Part shown: piece by piece, positions 9,362-17,480 of the stretch
Layout of the letters: every line of letters begins with the position of its first letter
How positions within the stretch are numbered: the stretch's first letter is position 1
Assembly: GCF_011927955.1 (NCBI RefSeq)
Contig: NZ_JAATJN010000001.1
Coordinates: 1,984,001-2,048,000, forward strand
Direction of reading: 5' to 3'
Source: Brevibacterium marinum
GTDB lineage: Bacteria; Actinomycetota; Actinomycetes; Actinomycetales; Brevibacteriaceae
Length of the DNA: 64,000 bases
The notes under the pieces: model-generated
Seen by the model: the letters and a program-made list of their open reading frames with translations, nothing else
What the model was told of the DNA's origin: nothing
The model's database searches: none
Made by a program: the position numbers and the translations under genes

Positions 9362-10518
9362 TCCGGCAGCCTCCTCGGCAGTGTCGCGCGAAGTTCGAAA
9401 CCCTCGCCGGGCCTGGCCTGCGTGCTCAGATCCCCGCCGAGGAGCCTGACTCGTTCGCTCATGCCCAGCAGACCGTGCCCGCCTTCAAGAGCCGCGGCCC
9501 CGAGACCGTCGTCGACGACGGAGACCACGACCTCCTCGTCGTCGAGTCCCACGGTGACACTCAGCGCGGCGGCAGAGGAATGCCGGAGCACATTCGTGAT
9601 GCCTTCCTGCACGACACGGAAGACGACCGATTCCACCGGTGAGGGCAGAGTCCCCGGGGCGAGTGAGATGTTCGACTCGACGGACATCCCTGCCTCGCGG
9701 GCACGGTCGAGCAGAGTCTCGATCCCGTCGACGCCGAGGCTGGTGCGGGTCGACTCGTCACCGGTCCGCAGCACCCGGACCATGGATCTCAGGTCCGACA
9801 GCGACCCGACGGCTTCGTCGTGGACACGTTCGAGCGCCTCGGCGACGGCGCTGTCTCCCGAGTCCGGAGCTGTGCCGGGCCCCCTGCGGTCGAGGGCCTC
9901 GAGTCCCACATTCGAATGCAGCGATATGACGGAGAGCTTGTGGCCGAGGGTGTCGTGGAGATCGCGGGAGAGCTGGAGCCGTTCGTTCTGCACGCGCTGG
10001 TCGGCCTCCTCTCTCAGACGTTCGTCCTGGAGCCGGAGCAGCTGTTCCTGTTGGGAGGCGAACCGGCGATGGGTCGCCATGGCATAGCCGAGGGTGATCG
10101 CGGCGGCGATGAGGGCGAGCGTCGAGATCGACTCCGCGCCCAGCAGACGCCCCAGCGGCAGGGAGTCGTCGCGGATCCGAAAGGCCGTGGACACAACGAA
10201 GACCACGGCTCCTGCACCGACGGAGAAGCGGGTCAGACCCACCTCGGCGGCGGAATAGAGCGCGGCCACCACGGGAAGAGCGACCCCGATCGGGGTGAGC
10301 TCGAGGCTGTAGTAGGCGAAGGTGCCGAGCACGCTGAGGACGACCACGGTCTTCGGCAGCCCGCGGCGCAGAAGGAGCACGGCACCGAAGCCGAAGGCGA
10401 AGAGATAGGACAGCGGCCGCAGCGGTGCCTCGGTGTCGGTCTGAGCCAGGACGATGATCATCGCCAGCGACGCCGCCACCGCGCCCGCGAGGACGACTTC
10501 GGTTCTCCGCACTCCCAT
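9358..10518 (-). CDS. NarL-type sensor histidine kinase
   Basis: A membrane sensor kinase of the HisKA_3 class, ~386 residues. Roughly the first 160 residues form five or so membrane helices with hardly any extracytoplasmic loop, suggesting it senses the membrane or an intramembrane ligand. A coiled segment follows, then the dimerization box SRDLHDTLGHKLS with the phospho-accepting His and an HATPase domain (EGITNVLRHSSAA, DDGLGA, GHGLLGMSERV). An in-frame GTG 36 bp further upstream (10554) is an alternative start. It would phosphorylate the adjacent response regulator. Confidence 0.94.
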   Translation of the reverse strand: MGVRRTEVVLAGAVAASLAMIIVLAQTDTEAPLRPLSYLFAFGFGAVLLLRRGLPKTVVVLSVLGTFAYYSLELTPIGVALPVVAALYSAAEVGLTRFSVGAGAVVFVVSTAFRIRDDSLPLGRLLGAESISTLALIAAAITLGYAMATHRRFASQQEQLLRLQDERLREEADQRVQNERLQLSRDLHDTLGHKLSVISLHSNVGLEALDRRGPGTAPDSGDSAVAEALERVHDEAVGSLSDLRSMVRVLRTGDESTRTSLGVDGIETLLDRAREAGMSVESNISLAPGTLPSPVESVVFRVVQEGITNVLRHSSAAALSVTVGLDDEEVVVSVVDDGLGAAALEGGHGLLGMSERVRLLGGDLSTQARPGEGFELRATLPRRLPE

Positions 10519-10671
10519 CCCACCAGCATAGGCAACCCCGGCGCCGATGGGCACCGCCCACCGTGCACCGCGATATCGCTTCTCGACGTACCGAGACCGG
10601 CGCAGAAGTCGACGGATCGGCCGCTTTCGACGCGATGTGCTCAGGTGCCGCCCATTCCTAATCTGGATGGC

Positions 10672-11091
10672 ATGAACTCACTTCGAGAACTCAATTGGCC
10701 GCTGCTCGTCGTCCTCGGACTCCTCGGACTCGTCCGACCGGCGGCTCGAATCACGCTTGAGGGCACCCAGCTGCCCACCGCCGTCATCGCATTGGGAATG
10801 ACCGTGCTCGTGACCGGACTGTGGGCCCTGGGACTGGGACTTGCACGAGCGGCGAACCCGGTGCTCGGCGGAATCGTCGCCGGACTCGTGTACGCGATCG
10901 GCGCGATCATCCTCAGCGGCCTGCTGTCCCCGATCCTGCTGGGCCACCTCGAAGGACCACTGGCGCAGCCCTTGGCGATTGCGCCGATGCTGGCGACCAG
11001 TGGTGTCTGGGGCGCGATCGCCGGAGGCCTTGGGCTCATCGTGCGCCGAATCCGCTGGGGAACGTGGACGACGGGTCGTGTGCGGCCATGA
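10672..11091 (+). CDS. small four-helix membrane protein
   Basis: 139 residues with about four hydrophobic helices (LLVVLGLLGLV, TAVIALGMTVLVTGLWALGL, GIVAGLVYAIGAIILSGLL, ATSGVWGAIAGGLGLIV) and a short basic tail. No family recognised. Its stop overlaps the ATG of the next gene (ATGA). It is divergent from the histidine kinase, so the ~150-bp spacer may hold both promoters and this pair may belong to the kinase's response. Confidence 0.7.
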   Translation: MNSLRELNWPLLVVLGLLGLVRPAARITLEGTQLPTAVIALGMTVLVTGLWALGLGLARAANPVLGGIVAGLVYAIGAIILSGLLSPILLGHLEGPLAQPLAIAPMLATSGVWGAIAGGLGLIVRRIRWGTWTTGRVRP

Positions 11092-11321
11092 CAGAGGACC
11101 GATCCCGCCGAGGCGGCCGGACGTGGGCGCGCATCGTGGGCTCAGCGGTGCTGGGCTGCATCGGGGGAGTGCTGGCCATGATCGTCCTCAACGACCTGGT
11201 GGCGGGCATCTGGCCCGAGGCCGTGATGGTCATCGCACCGCTGAGTCTGCCCGTGGGTGCTCTGGCCGGCGCGGGCACGGCCGGAGTCCTCGCCTACCGG
11301 AGTTCCACCGGCGATCGCTGA
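11088..11321 (+). CDS. small two-helix membrane protein
   Basis: 77 residues: a basic N-terminus (MTEDRSRRGGRTWAR), then two hydrophobic helices (VGSAVLGCIGGVLAMIVL and AVMVIAPLSLPVGALAGAGTAGVLAY). It begins in the stop codon of the preceding gene and probably works with it. Function unknown. Confidence 0.65.
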   Translation: MTEDRSRRGGRTWARIVGSAVLGCIGGVLAMIVLNDLVAGIWPEAVMVIAPLSLPVGALAGAGTAGVLAYRSSTGDR

Positions 11322-11413
11322 CGGCTGCCGCACCCCGCACCCTCGGCCTCGCCCGGCAGTCGGCGGTCGCACCCGACACTCAGGGGCCGCACAGTCAGCC
11401 CCTCGACCGGCAG

Positions 11414-13900
11414 TCAGGGGCGGCCGAATCGCGCCGACAGGACCTCGGCCGTGGCCCCGACACCGGCCGCGGCAACCTCGCGCGGTCGCCCTTCGGCGAC
11501 GATCCGACCACCGTCCGGACCCGGACCGGGCCCAATGTCGATCAGCCAGTCGGAGCCGGCAGCCAACTCCATGTTGTGATCGGCGATGAGGATCGTATCG
11601 CCTTCGTCGACGATCTGGCGGAAGAGCCTGCCGAGGACCCGGGCATCGCTGGGGTGAAGGCCGTTGGCCGGCTCGTCGAGAACGAACAGTGAACGCTCCC
11701 GCCGCTTCCTGGCCCGCATCACCGCGGCCAGACGCAGGCGCTGCGCCTCGCCGCCGGACAGCGTCGCCGAGGACTGCCCGAGCAGCAGACCGCCCAGACC
11801 GACCCTCTGCAGAACCTCGAAATGCGCACCCAATCCCAGGCGTTCGGCGAAGATCGACGCGGCCGCGTCGATCGACAGATCGAGCACATCCGCAATGGTC
11901 AGTCCGTCGACCGTGACCTCCAGGGTCTCGGCGGTGAATCGGCGTCCCTCGCACTCCGGGCAGGTGCCGCTGGCCGCCGGCAGATGCACGAGGTCGATCG
12001 TGATGACGCCCAAACCCTCACAGCGCGGACACCGACCGCGAACCGTATTGAAGGAGAACTGCGAGGCGGTGAATCCGCGACTGCCGGCCAGCTCGGTCTT
12101 CGCGAAGAGGCCGCGGATCTTGTCGAAGATGCCCAGATAGGTGCCGATGACCGAACGCGATGAGCGTCCGATGGTCGACTGATCGAAACTGACCACCCGA
12201 GTGAAGGCTCCAAGGCCCGTGGCGCTCGCCCCTGCCAGTTCTCCTCGCTCAGCGTCACCGGCCGCAGCCTGCGGCTCCTCGACCCCGTCGAAGGGCGAGG
12301 CGCCCGCGCCCCGGGCCAGCGCCGCCACCGAACGCAGGGCCGAGCTCTTGCCCGCCCCGGAGACTCCGGTCAGCGTCGTGAGACCGCCGACCGGAAAGGC
12401 CAGAGCGAGATCGTCGAGGTTGTTCGCCGACATCCCTGCGCACCGTGCCCAAGTCTTGAAGTCCTCCCCGGCCCGCCACGGTTGACTGGGTGCCTCGTTG
12501 CGCAGACGAACGGCGGTCGAGCTCTGCCCCTCGAGCGCCTCGGCGACCGGTCCGGAGAACATCAGCTGTCCACCCCGGGCGCCCCCGTCCGGACCGAGTT
12601 CGACAACCCAATCGCAGCGGCGCACCAGCTCCATATCGTGTTCGACGAGGATGACGGTGTTGCCCGCATCGCGCAGGGCCTCGATGTGGGTGAAGAGATG
12701 ATCGGTGTCCTTCGGGTGCAGCCCCGTCGACAGTTCGTCGAAGACGTAGACCATGCCGTGCAACCCACTGTGCAGATGGGCGGCCAGGCGCAGTCGCTGC
12801 AGTTCACCGGGCGAAAGCGTGGCCGCCGATCGGTGGGGCGGAAGATATCCGACGCCGAGACGCTCGATCACCGCCGTGCGTTTGTCGAGTTCGTCGAGGA
12901 GGACCTGGGCGGCCTCATCGGTGGCCGCGGAGAATCGCTTCGATTCGCTGGGACCGTGCGCGAGGTCTGAGGCGATGGCGGTGCTGATCGTCTCGGCCAG
13001 TTCCCTGAGACTGCGGGTGGCCACCTCGGCGATATTCGATCCGCCGATCGTGACCGACAGTGCCGCAGGGTTGATGCGGCTTCCATCGCAGTCGGGGCAG
13101 AGGTCGTTGCTGAGGAACGACTCGGTGCGTTCCCGGACCGAGGCACTGCCTGTTGTGACCATCGTGTCGAGCAGATACCGGCGGGCGCTGCGGAACTTTC
13201 CCGTGTATTCGCGAGCGACATGGTCGAGCACGTCGGCCGGCCTGACGGTGACCGAAGGGGTGTCCTCTGTGGTCAGCAGCCATGAGCGAGTATCGGCGGG
13301 CAGCCGGGACCAGGGGAGGTCGACGTCGATGTCCATGGCCTCGACGAGGTGCTTGAAGTTCCTTCCCAGCCATCCGCCCGGCCAGGCGGCGATGGCTCCC
13401 TCGCGGATGGTCAGGGACCCGTCGGGCACTGCGGCCTCGAGGTCGATGTCGTGGATGCTGCCTTTCGCGGCACATGTCGGGCAGGCGCCTTCGACGGTGT
13501 TGGGCGAGAACGCCGAGGCGAGCAGGCGTCCCTGGTTCGCCGGATAGTCGCCGAAGCGGGAGAACAGCACCCGCAGCAGGTCAGAGACCTGTGACAGGGT
13601 GCCCACGCTCGAATTCTCCGGCGGCGTGGTCACGAGCTGTTTGACCGCGATTGCGGCCGGAAGTCCCGTGATCCGGTCGACCTGGGGAGTGGAGACCGCG
13701 CCGAGGAGGTGCCTGGTGAACGGTGAGACCGATTCGAGGTAGCGCCGCTGCGCCTCGGCGTAGACGGTGTCGAAGGCCAGAGACGATTTGCCGGAGCCGG
13801 AGACACCGCAGATCGCGATGAGCTGCCGATGCGGCAGAGAGACGGAGAAGCCGGACAGATTGTGCTCCCGGGCGCCGACGACGCCGATCTGTTCGCTCAT
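11414..13900 (-). CDS. UvrA-like excinuclease/ABC ATPase (short form)
   Basis: An 828-residue UvrA-type tandem ABC ATPase. Both nucleotide-binding sites are present: Walker A GVSGSGKSSLAFD near residue 25 and GVSGAGKSSALRS near 480; signatures LSPGELQRLRLAA and LSGGEAQRLRLAA; and CxxC zinc-binding pairs (CPDCDGSR, CPRCEGLG, CPECEGRR). It is over 100 residues shorter than housekeeping UvrA (~950), as in the UvrA2/DrrC-like group linked to tolerance of DNA-binding drugs. The ATG at 13900 follows GAGAGGAAGAGG. It lies downstream of a padR-membrane protein pair on the same strand, but a strong hairpin separates them. Confidence 0.92.
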   Translation of the reverse strand: MSEQIGVVGAREHNLSGFSVSLPHRQLIAICGVSGSGKSSLAFDTVYAEAQRRYLESVSPFTRHLLGAVSTPQVDRITGLPAAIAVKQLVTTPPENSSVGTLSQVSDLLRVLFSRFGDYPANQGRLLASAFSPNTVEGACPTCAAKGSIHDIDLEAAVPDGSLTIREGAIAAWPGGWLGRNFKHLVEAMDIDVDLPWSRLPADTRSWLLTTEDTPSVTVRPADVLDHVAREYTGKFRSARRYLLDTMVTTGSASVRERTESFLSNDLCPDCDGSRINPAALSVTIGGSNIAEVATRSLRELAETISTAIASDLAHGPSESKRFSAATDEAAQVLLDELDKRTAVIERLGVGYLPPHRSAATLSPGELQRLRLAAHLHSGLHGMVYVFDELSTGLHPKDTDHLFTHIEALRDAGNTVILVEHDMELVRRCDWVVELGPDGGARGGQLMFSGPVAEALEGQSSTAVRLRNEAPSQPWRAGEDFKTWARCAGMSANNLDDLALAFPVGGLTTLTGVSGAGKSSALRSVAALARGAGASPFDGVEEPQAAAGDAERGELAGASATGLGAFTRVVSFDQSTIGRSSRSVIGTYLGIFDKIRGLFAKTELAGSRGFTASQFSFNTVRGRCPRCEGLGVITIDLVHLPAASGTCPECEGRRFTAETLEVTVDGLTIADVLDLSIDAAASIFAERLGLGAHFEVLQRVGLGGLLLGQSSATLSGGEAQRLRLAAVMRARKRRERSLFVLDEPANGLHPSDARVLGRLFRQIVDEGDTILIADHNMELAAGSDWLIDIGPGPGPDGGRIVAEGRPREVAAAGVGATAEVLSARFGRP

Positions 13901-13919
13901 GGTGTGGCCTCTTCCTCTC

Positions 13920-13951
13920 GTCCGGGTGCAGCGGTGAGGCCGCACCCGGAC
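13920..13951 (-). terminator. terminator-like hairpin
   Basis: Arms GTCCGGGTGC (13920-13929) and GCACCCGGAC (13942-13951) give a 10-bp GC-rich stem with a 12-nt loop, just beyond the stop of the HAAS membrane protein gene and before the uvrA-like start. Confidence 0.6.
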
Positions 13952-13963
13952 CAGAGTACGCGG

Positions 13964-14932
13964 TCAGCGGTTCGCTCGGTGAGCCCGCCACGTGCTGATC
14001 TGGTCCCAGACGACGATCGCCCAGATCGCGATGACGGTGATGACCTGCTGCACCTCGGCGCTCGAGGCGCTCGTCAGGTCCGGGTGCAGCACCGGCTGTG
14101 TCAGCAGTGCAAAGGTGAGGAAGACGGCCATGGCGACATCGAGGACCATGCCGGCGATGAGCAGCCCGGCGGCCGCCGAGGAGCGGACCAGCTTGATGAC
14201 CTCGATGACCGCCATCAGTGCGAGGAATCCCCAGTAGCCGAGCAGCCATCCCGTTCCCAGGTCGGGATTGATGAATGTCTCGCCGTTGTTGAGATGTCCG
14301 ACGTAGACCAGCGAGGTCGGGATGAGCGGGATCAGCGCCAGAAGGACGATGAAGATCAGGTTCAGGATCGCCTCGGCGCGGACCTGTGCGCCCTTGGTGT
14401 CCCTGCGACGAAGGTCATCGACGCTCCAAGTCTTCGACCGTGGTCCGGGCAGCTGCTGTGTGGTGCCCCCGTCGAGACCTCGATCGCCGAGCCCGATGAG
14501 GATCGTGATGACGGCGAATGCGATCAGCAGTGCTGTGACGGTGCTGCCGATGGTCTGCCCCAGCAGCGCGCCGAGGCGGACCTGCGGCGTCGTCGCGATG
14601 TGCACGATGACGTTGGTGAGCACGGACAGCACGGCGATGGTCGGAAGCACCCACCGCAGCGACCAGATGTATAGCGGGTAGGACGAGGGGCCGATGAGGT
14701 GCTGTGGTGAGTTCGTGTATTCCCGCGAGAGCAGGAGCGGATCGCCGAGCTCTTCGAGCACCTCCCGTTCAGCGGCCGCGCTCTGTTCTTCGGCAGGATG
14801 GTCGAACTCACCGAGGCGGTCCTCCACCATGTCATTGATCGTCGCCCTGATCTCTGCGGCGATGTCCTCGCGCGACTTCTCGGGCAGATGGCCGATCACG
14901 TTGTCGACGTAGATGTCGGTGAGCGCACTCAT
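13964..14932 (-). CDS. HAAS-domain multi-pass membrane protein
   Basis: 322 residues. The first ~80 residues are a soluble helical module (YVDNVIGHLPEKSREDIAAEIRATI, then EVLEELGDPLLLSREY), the pattern of HAAS/permease-prefix domains that pair with PadR regulators. Six to seven membrane helices follow, with a charged cytoplasmic loop in the middle. The ATG at 14932 has a GGAAGG ribosome site and overlaps the padR stop (ATGA). It probably transmits or responds to the same stress that PadR senses; no enzymatic motif is seen. Confidence 0.8.
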   Translation of the reverse strand: MSALTDIYVDNVIGHLPEKSREDIAAEIRATINDMVEDRLGEFDHPAEEQSAAAEREVLEELGDPLLLSREYTNSPQHLIGPSSYPLYIWSLRWVLPTIAVLSVLTNVIVHIATTPQVRLGALLGQTIGSTVTALLIAFAVITILIGLGDRGLDGGTTQQLPGPRSKTWSVDDLRRRDTKGAQVRAEAILNLIFIVLLALIPLIPTSLVYVGHLNNGETFINPDLGTGWLLGYWGFLALMAVIEVIKLVRSSAAAGLLIAGMVLDVAMAVFLTFALLTQPVLHPDLTSASSAEVQQVITVIAIWAIVVWDQISTWRAHRANR

Positions 14933-15276
14933 GGTGTGCCTTCCTTCCAGAGTTTCGTGATGCTGGAATCGAGTTCCAGCCATCGGGAGTGGAGTGCCGC
15001 GGCGACTTCGGCGCCGCTGGTGGTGACCGTGTAGTACTTGCGAGGTCGCGCCTGCTCCGTGTTCCATTCGGCCGTGAGCAGTCCCTGCTTCTCGAGTCTT
15101 CGCAGCAGAGGGTAGAGAGTGTTCGCCTCTGTCGCTATGCCCGCCTCGGTGAGGGTGGTCAGCAGCGAGTACCCGTACTGCGGACGGCGACAGGCGACGA
15201 GGCTGGCGAAGACGACCGTGCCTCGTCGCAGCTCCTGTTCGTGTGTTGTCAGTGCCTGTTCCTCATCCTCGTTCAT
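14929..15276 (-). CDS. PadR family transcriptional regulator
   Basis: 115 residues with the PadR winged helix: RPQYGYSLLTTLTEAGI, then the recognition region NTLYPLLRRLEKQGLLTAEW and the wing PRKYYTVTTSG. The ATG at 15276 is preferred to an upstream start at 15300, because the latter falls inside a 25-bp palindrome that is almost certainly the operator. Translationally coupled to the HAAS membrane protein gene. Confidence 0.92.
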   Translation of the reverse strand: MNEDEEQALTTHEQELRRGTVVFASLVACRRPQYGYSLLTTLTEAGIATEANTLYPLLRRLEKQGLLTAEWNTEQARPRKYYTVTTSGAEVAAALHSRWLELDSSITKLWKEGTP

Positions 15277-15284
15277 AACTGACA

Positions 15285-15309
15285 CAATAGTGTGTGACAC
15301 ACACTATTG
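15285..15309. promoter_or_regulatory. PadR operator, 25-bp perfect palindrome
   Basis: CAATAGTGTGTG, a single A, then CACACACTATTG: two perfect 12-base arms centred 21 bp upstream of the padR start. PadR operators in this class are long AT/GT-rich dyads at their own promoter, so autorepression is inferred. Confidence 0.75.
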
Positions 15310-15450
15310 CAATAGGCGATACATAGTGTGGCGTCAGAGGCAGATCGTCAGCGACTCGCGGCGACCATGGACTGGCGTGGAGTCTCTGTCCGTCAAAGGA
15401 GATGAGAACGGGTCTTTTCGCAGCGTTCGTCCTCGCCGTACAGTGATGTG

Positions 15451-16233
15451 ATGACTCTTCATCATGTCCGGAGAGGGGTTGGAAGCCCCCTGCTGTTGGT
15501 GCACGGCCTCGGCGCGGGTCTGCGCTCCTGGGATCCGATCATCGACGCGCTGGCCGCGCACCGGGAGGTCATTGCGGTTGACCTGCCCGGATTCGGCCAG
15601 ACGGCACCGTTGCCCGGCGAGGTGTCGATCGCCACGCTGGCCGATTCGGTCACACAATTCATCGGCGAACAGGGTCTGGACGGCGTTGCCACTGCCGGGC
15701 AGTCGCTGGGTGGACGGATCGTGCTTGAACTCGCCAGACGCGGGATCGGCGGTGACACCGTATCGCTGGACCCCGGTGGCTTCTGGAACGAGCGTGAACT
15801 GGCGGTCTTCAGCTATACGCTCCGGCCCTCGATCACCCTTGTCCGTGCCTTGCGCGGTGCCCTGCCGGCGCTTTTGGGCAATCCCGTGAGTCGGACGGCG
15901 CTGCTCGCGCAGCTGTCGGCTCGCCCGTGGGCGCTGACGCAGCAGACCGTGCTGCCCGACCTGCTCGGATTGGCCGATGCCGCAGCGACGGATGAGGCGA
16001 TGGATGCGCTCACGAAGGGACCCAAACAGCAGGGAGCTGCTCCCGGGACGGTTCCCGGTCGAGTCACCGTCGGCTGGGGGCGTCGAGACCTCGTCACCGT
16101 TGCGCGGCAGGCCCGTCGGGCTGCCGCGGCGTTCCCCGACGCAACGCTGCATTGGTTCCCCAAGTGCGGGCACTTCCCGCAATGGGATGCGCCGCACGAA
16201 GCGGTGGAGCTCATCCTGTCCGGTACCGACTGA
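15451..16233 (+). CDS. alpha/beta hydrolase
   Basis: 260 residues of the alpha/beta-hydrolase fold. The oxyanion region is LLLVHGLGAGLRSWDP, the nucleophile elbow is GQSLGG (Ser near residue 89), an acid lies near GWGRRDLV, and the catalytic histidine is in KCGHFPQWDAP. An in-frame GTG directly before the ATG is possible. The substrate is unknown. It is divergent from padR, across the operator, so it may be co-regulated. Confidence 0.88.
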   Translation: MTLHHVRRGVGSPLLLVHGLGAGLRSWDPIIDALAAHREVIAVDLPGFGQTAPLPGEVSIATLADSVTQFIGEQGLDGVATAGQSLGGRIVLELARRGIGGDTVSLDPGGFWNERELAVFSYTLRPSITLVRALRGALPALLGNPVSRTALLAQLSARPWALTQQTVLPDLLGLADAAATDEAMDALTKGPKQQGAAPGTVPGRVTVGWGRRDLVTVARQARRAAAAFPDATLHWFPKCGHFPQWDAPHEAVELILSGTD

Positions 16234-16273
16234 CGCGTGCTCGGATCCGCTTCACCCGTAAAGGGGAGACGAG

Positions 16274-16314
16274 GCCATCGGCATTCTGTCTTGCTGATGC
16301 CGATGGCAAGACAG
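16274..16314. other. interleaved inverted repeats (alternative hairpins)
   Basis: GCCATCGGCAT (16274-16284) pairs with ATGCCGATGGC (16297-16307), an 11-bp stem. CTGTCTTGC (16286-16294), which is the loop of that hairpin, pairs with GCAAGACAG (16306-16314), a 9-bp stem. The two structures cannot both form fully. It lies 40 bp after the hydrolase stop and ~100 bp before the next gene, so it could be a terminator with an alternative form. Confidence 0.6.
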
Positions 16315-16418
16315 CCTCCCGGGCTGGCCGGTAGGACTCGAAGCCGATCGGGGCGGAGGTTCCAGGACCGCAACAACGGTGGCCACAGCCGAGATGCGAG
16401 GACTGGCAGACTGAGATC

Positions 16419-17249
16419 ATGCACTCCCAGAGACACGGACCGCCGATGCCGCCTTCGCCGCGAGCAGCGGCGCAGCCGCCGCGGGCGCTCACTGCGGACA
16501 GTCGGCACCGGCGGAGTCGCAGGGGTCGGAAGGGCAAGCAGCCCCTGTCACGCCGGCTGACTTCCTCGAAGCCGCCGCGCACGCTGGGGGCTGATATCTG
16601 CCGGATACTCATCGGCGGCATGGTCGCCGTCGCGGTCACCATGCTCATGATGTGGGGCTGGGCCGAGCAAGTGATCGGCGCCGGCCGACCCAGTCGTCCG
16701 CTCGACGCCGAAGGCACCGGAATATATGGGACACTCGCGATCGCGTTCGTCGCTCTGCTCTTTCCTCTGCTCCCGGCCTCCCCGCGTCGCGTCGACTTCG
16801 GATACCGGCACCGGGGCCTGCTGCCACTGTTTCTCCTCGGGTCGATGCTCGTGGCTGGGCTCATGGCGCTGTCGACTCTCCTGTGGCCGATCCTCCTCGG
16901 GCCACTCGCACCCACGAAGCTGTATTTCGCGTGGGGTACGAGCGCGCTCATGGTGACCATCGCATTCTTTCTGTCGTGGACGCTGTCACTGCTGTGCATC
17001 AACTTCATCTATCCGCTCATACGGTGGAGCGAGTCGAAATGGAACAATCGCCTCACCGGTGGTCTCCTCGCGTTGGTCGTGGTGACGCTCATGCTTCTGA
17101 CACTTCCGCTGCTGGACATGCCGGTCGCCCAGGCGCCGCTGGCCCTGCTCATCCTGATAGTGGGATGGGCGGTGTTCGTCGGCCTCACGGCCCTGATCGT
17201 CGGGCTTGGTCAGGCGACGCGGAAATCTCCAGCAGGAACGCCGTGCTGA
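16419..17249 (+). CDS. multi-pass membrane protein of unknown function
   Basis: 276 residues. The first ~55 are basic and Pro/Arg-rich (cytoplasmic), then six or seven hydrophobic helices follow, ending in ALIVGLGQ and a short tail. A long basic N-terminus makes a later start possible, but the frame is continuous and the first ATG is kept. No family recognised. Confidence 0.6.
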   Translation: MHSQRHGPPMPPSPRAAAQPPRALTADSRHRRSRRGRKGKQPLSRRLTSSKPPRTLGADICRILIGGMVAVAVTMLMMWGWAEQVIGAGRPSRPLDAEGTGIYGTLAIAFVALLFPLLPASPRRVDFGYRHRGLLPLFLLGSMLVAGLMALSTLLWPILLGPLAPTKLYFAWGTSALMVTIAFFLSWTLSLLCINFIYPLIRWSESKWNNRLTGGLLALVVVTLMLLTLPLLDMPVAQAPLALLILIVGWAVFVGLTALIVGLGQATRKSPAGTPC

Positions 17250-17336
17250 TCGGAGGCGTGATGGGCGTCGATCGTGCTGCCCAAACCACACGCACGGGGA
17301 TTGTCGTCTTGGAAGATTCGGGGGAGCGATGAGTCC

Positions 17337-17480
17337 TCAGGAGCGTCGAAGTCGGTGCCATTCCTGCTTGGAAGGGCCGTAGGACAGTCGGCCGAAGATG
17401 AGCACGCTTTCGCCGATCAGGCCGTCGTGGATGGTGAAGACCTCGGCTGCGCACGCAGGTGAAGCCGTGTTTCGGTGACC
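17337..17480 (-). pseudogene. possible SnoaL/NTF2-like C-terminal remnant
   Basis: Directly after the permease stop, the same minus-strand frame stays open for 46 codons without any ATG or GTG near its beginning. It encodes AAEVFTIHDGLIGESVLIF followed by GRLSYGPSKQEWHRL. The EVFTIHDGLI pattern resembles the last strands of SnoaL/NTF2-like domains. With no start and no upstream domain it looks like a leftover 3' fragment. This is a judgement by eye. Confidence 0.35.

Noticed and set aside
16274..16314. H-type pseudoknot
   Set aside because: Second stem begins directly after the 11-bp first stem, leaving no loop to cross it. Alternative hairpins are the better reading.
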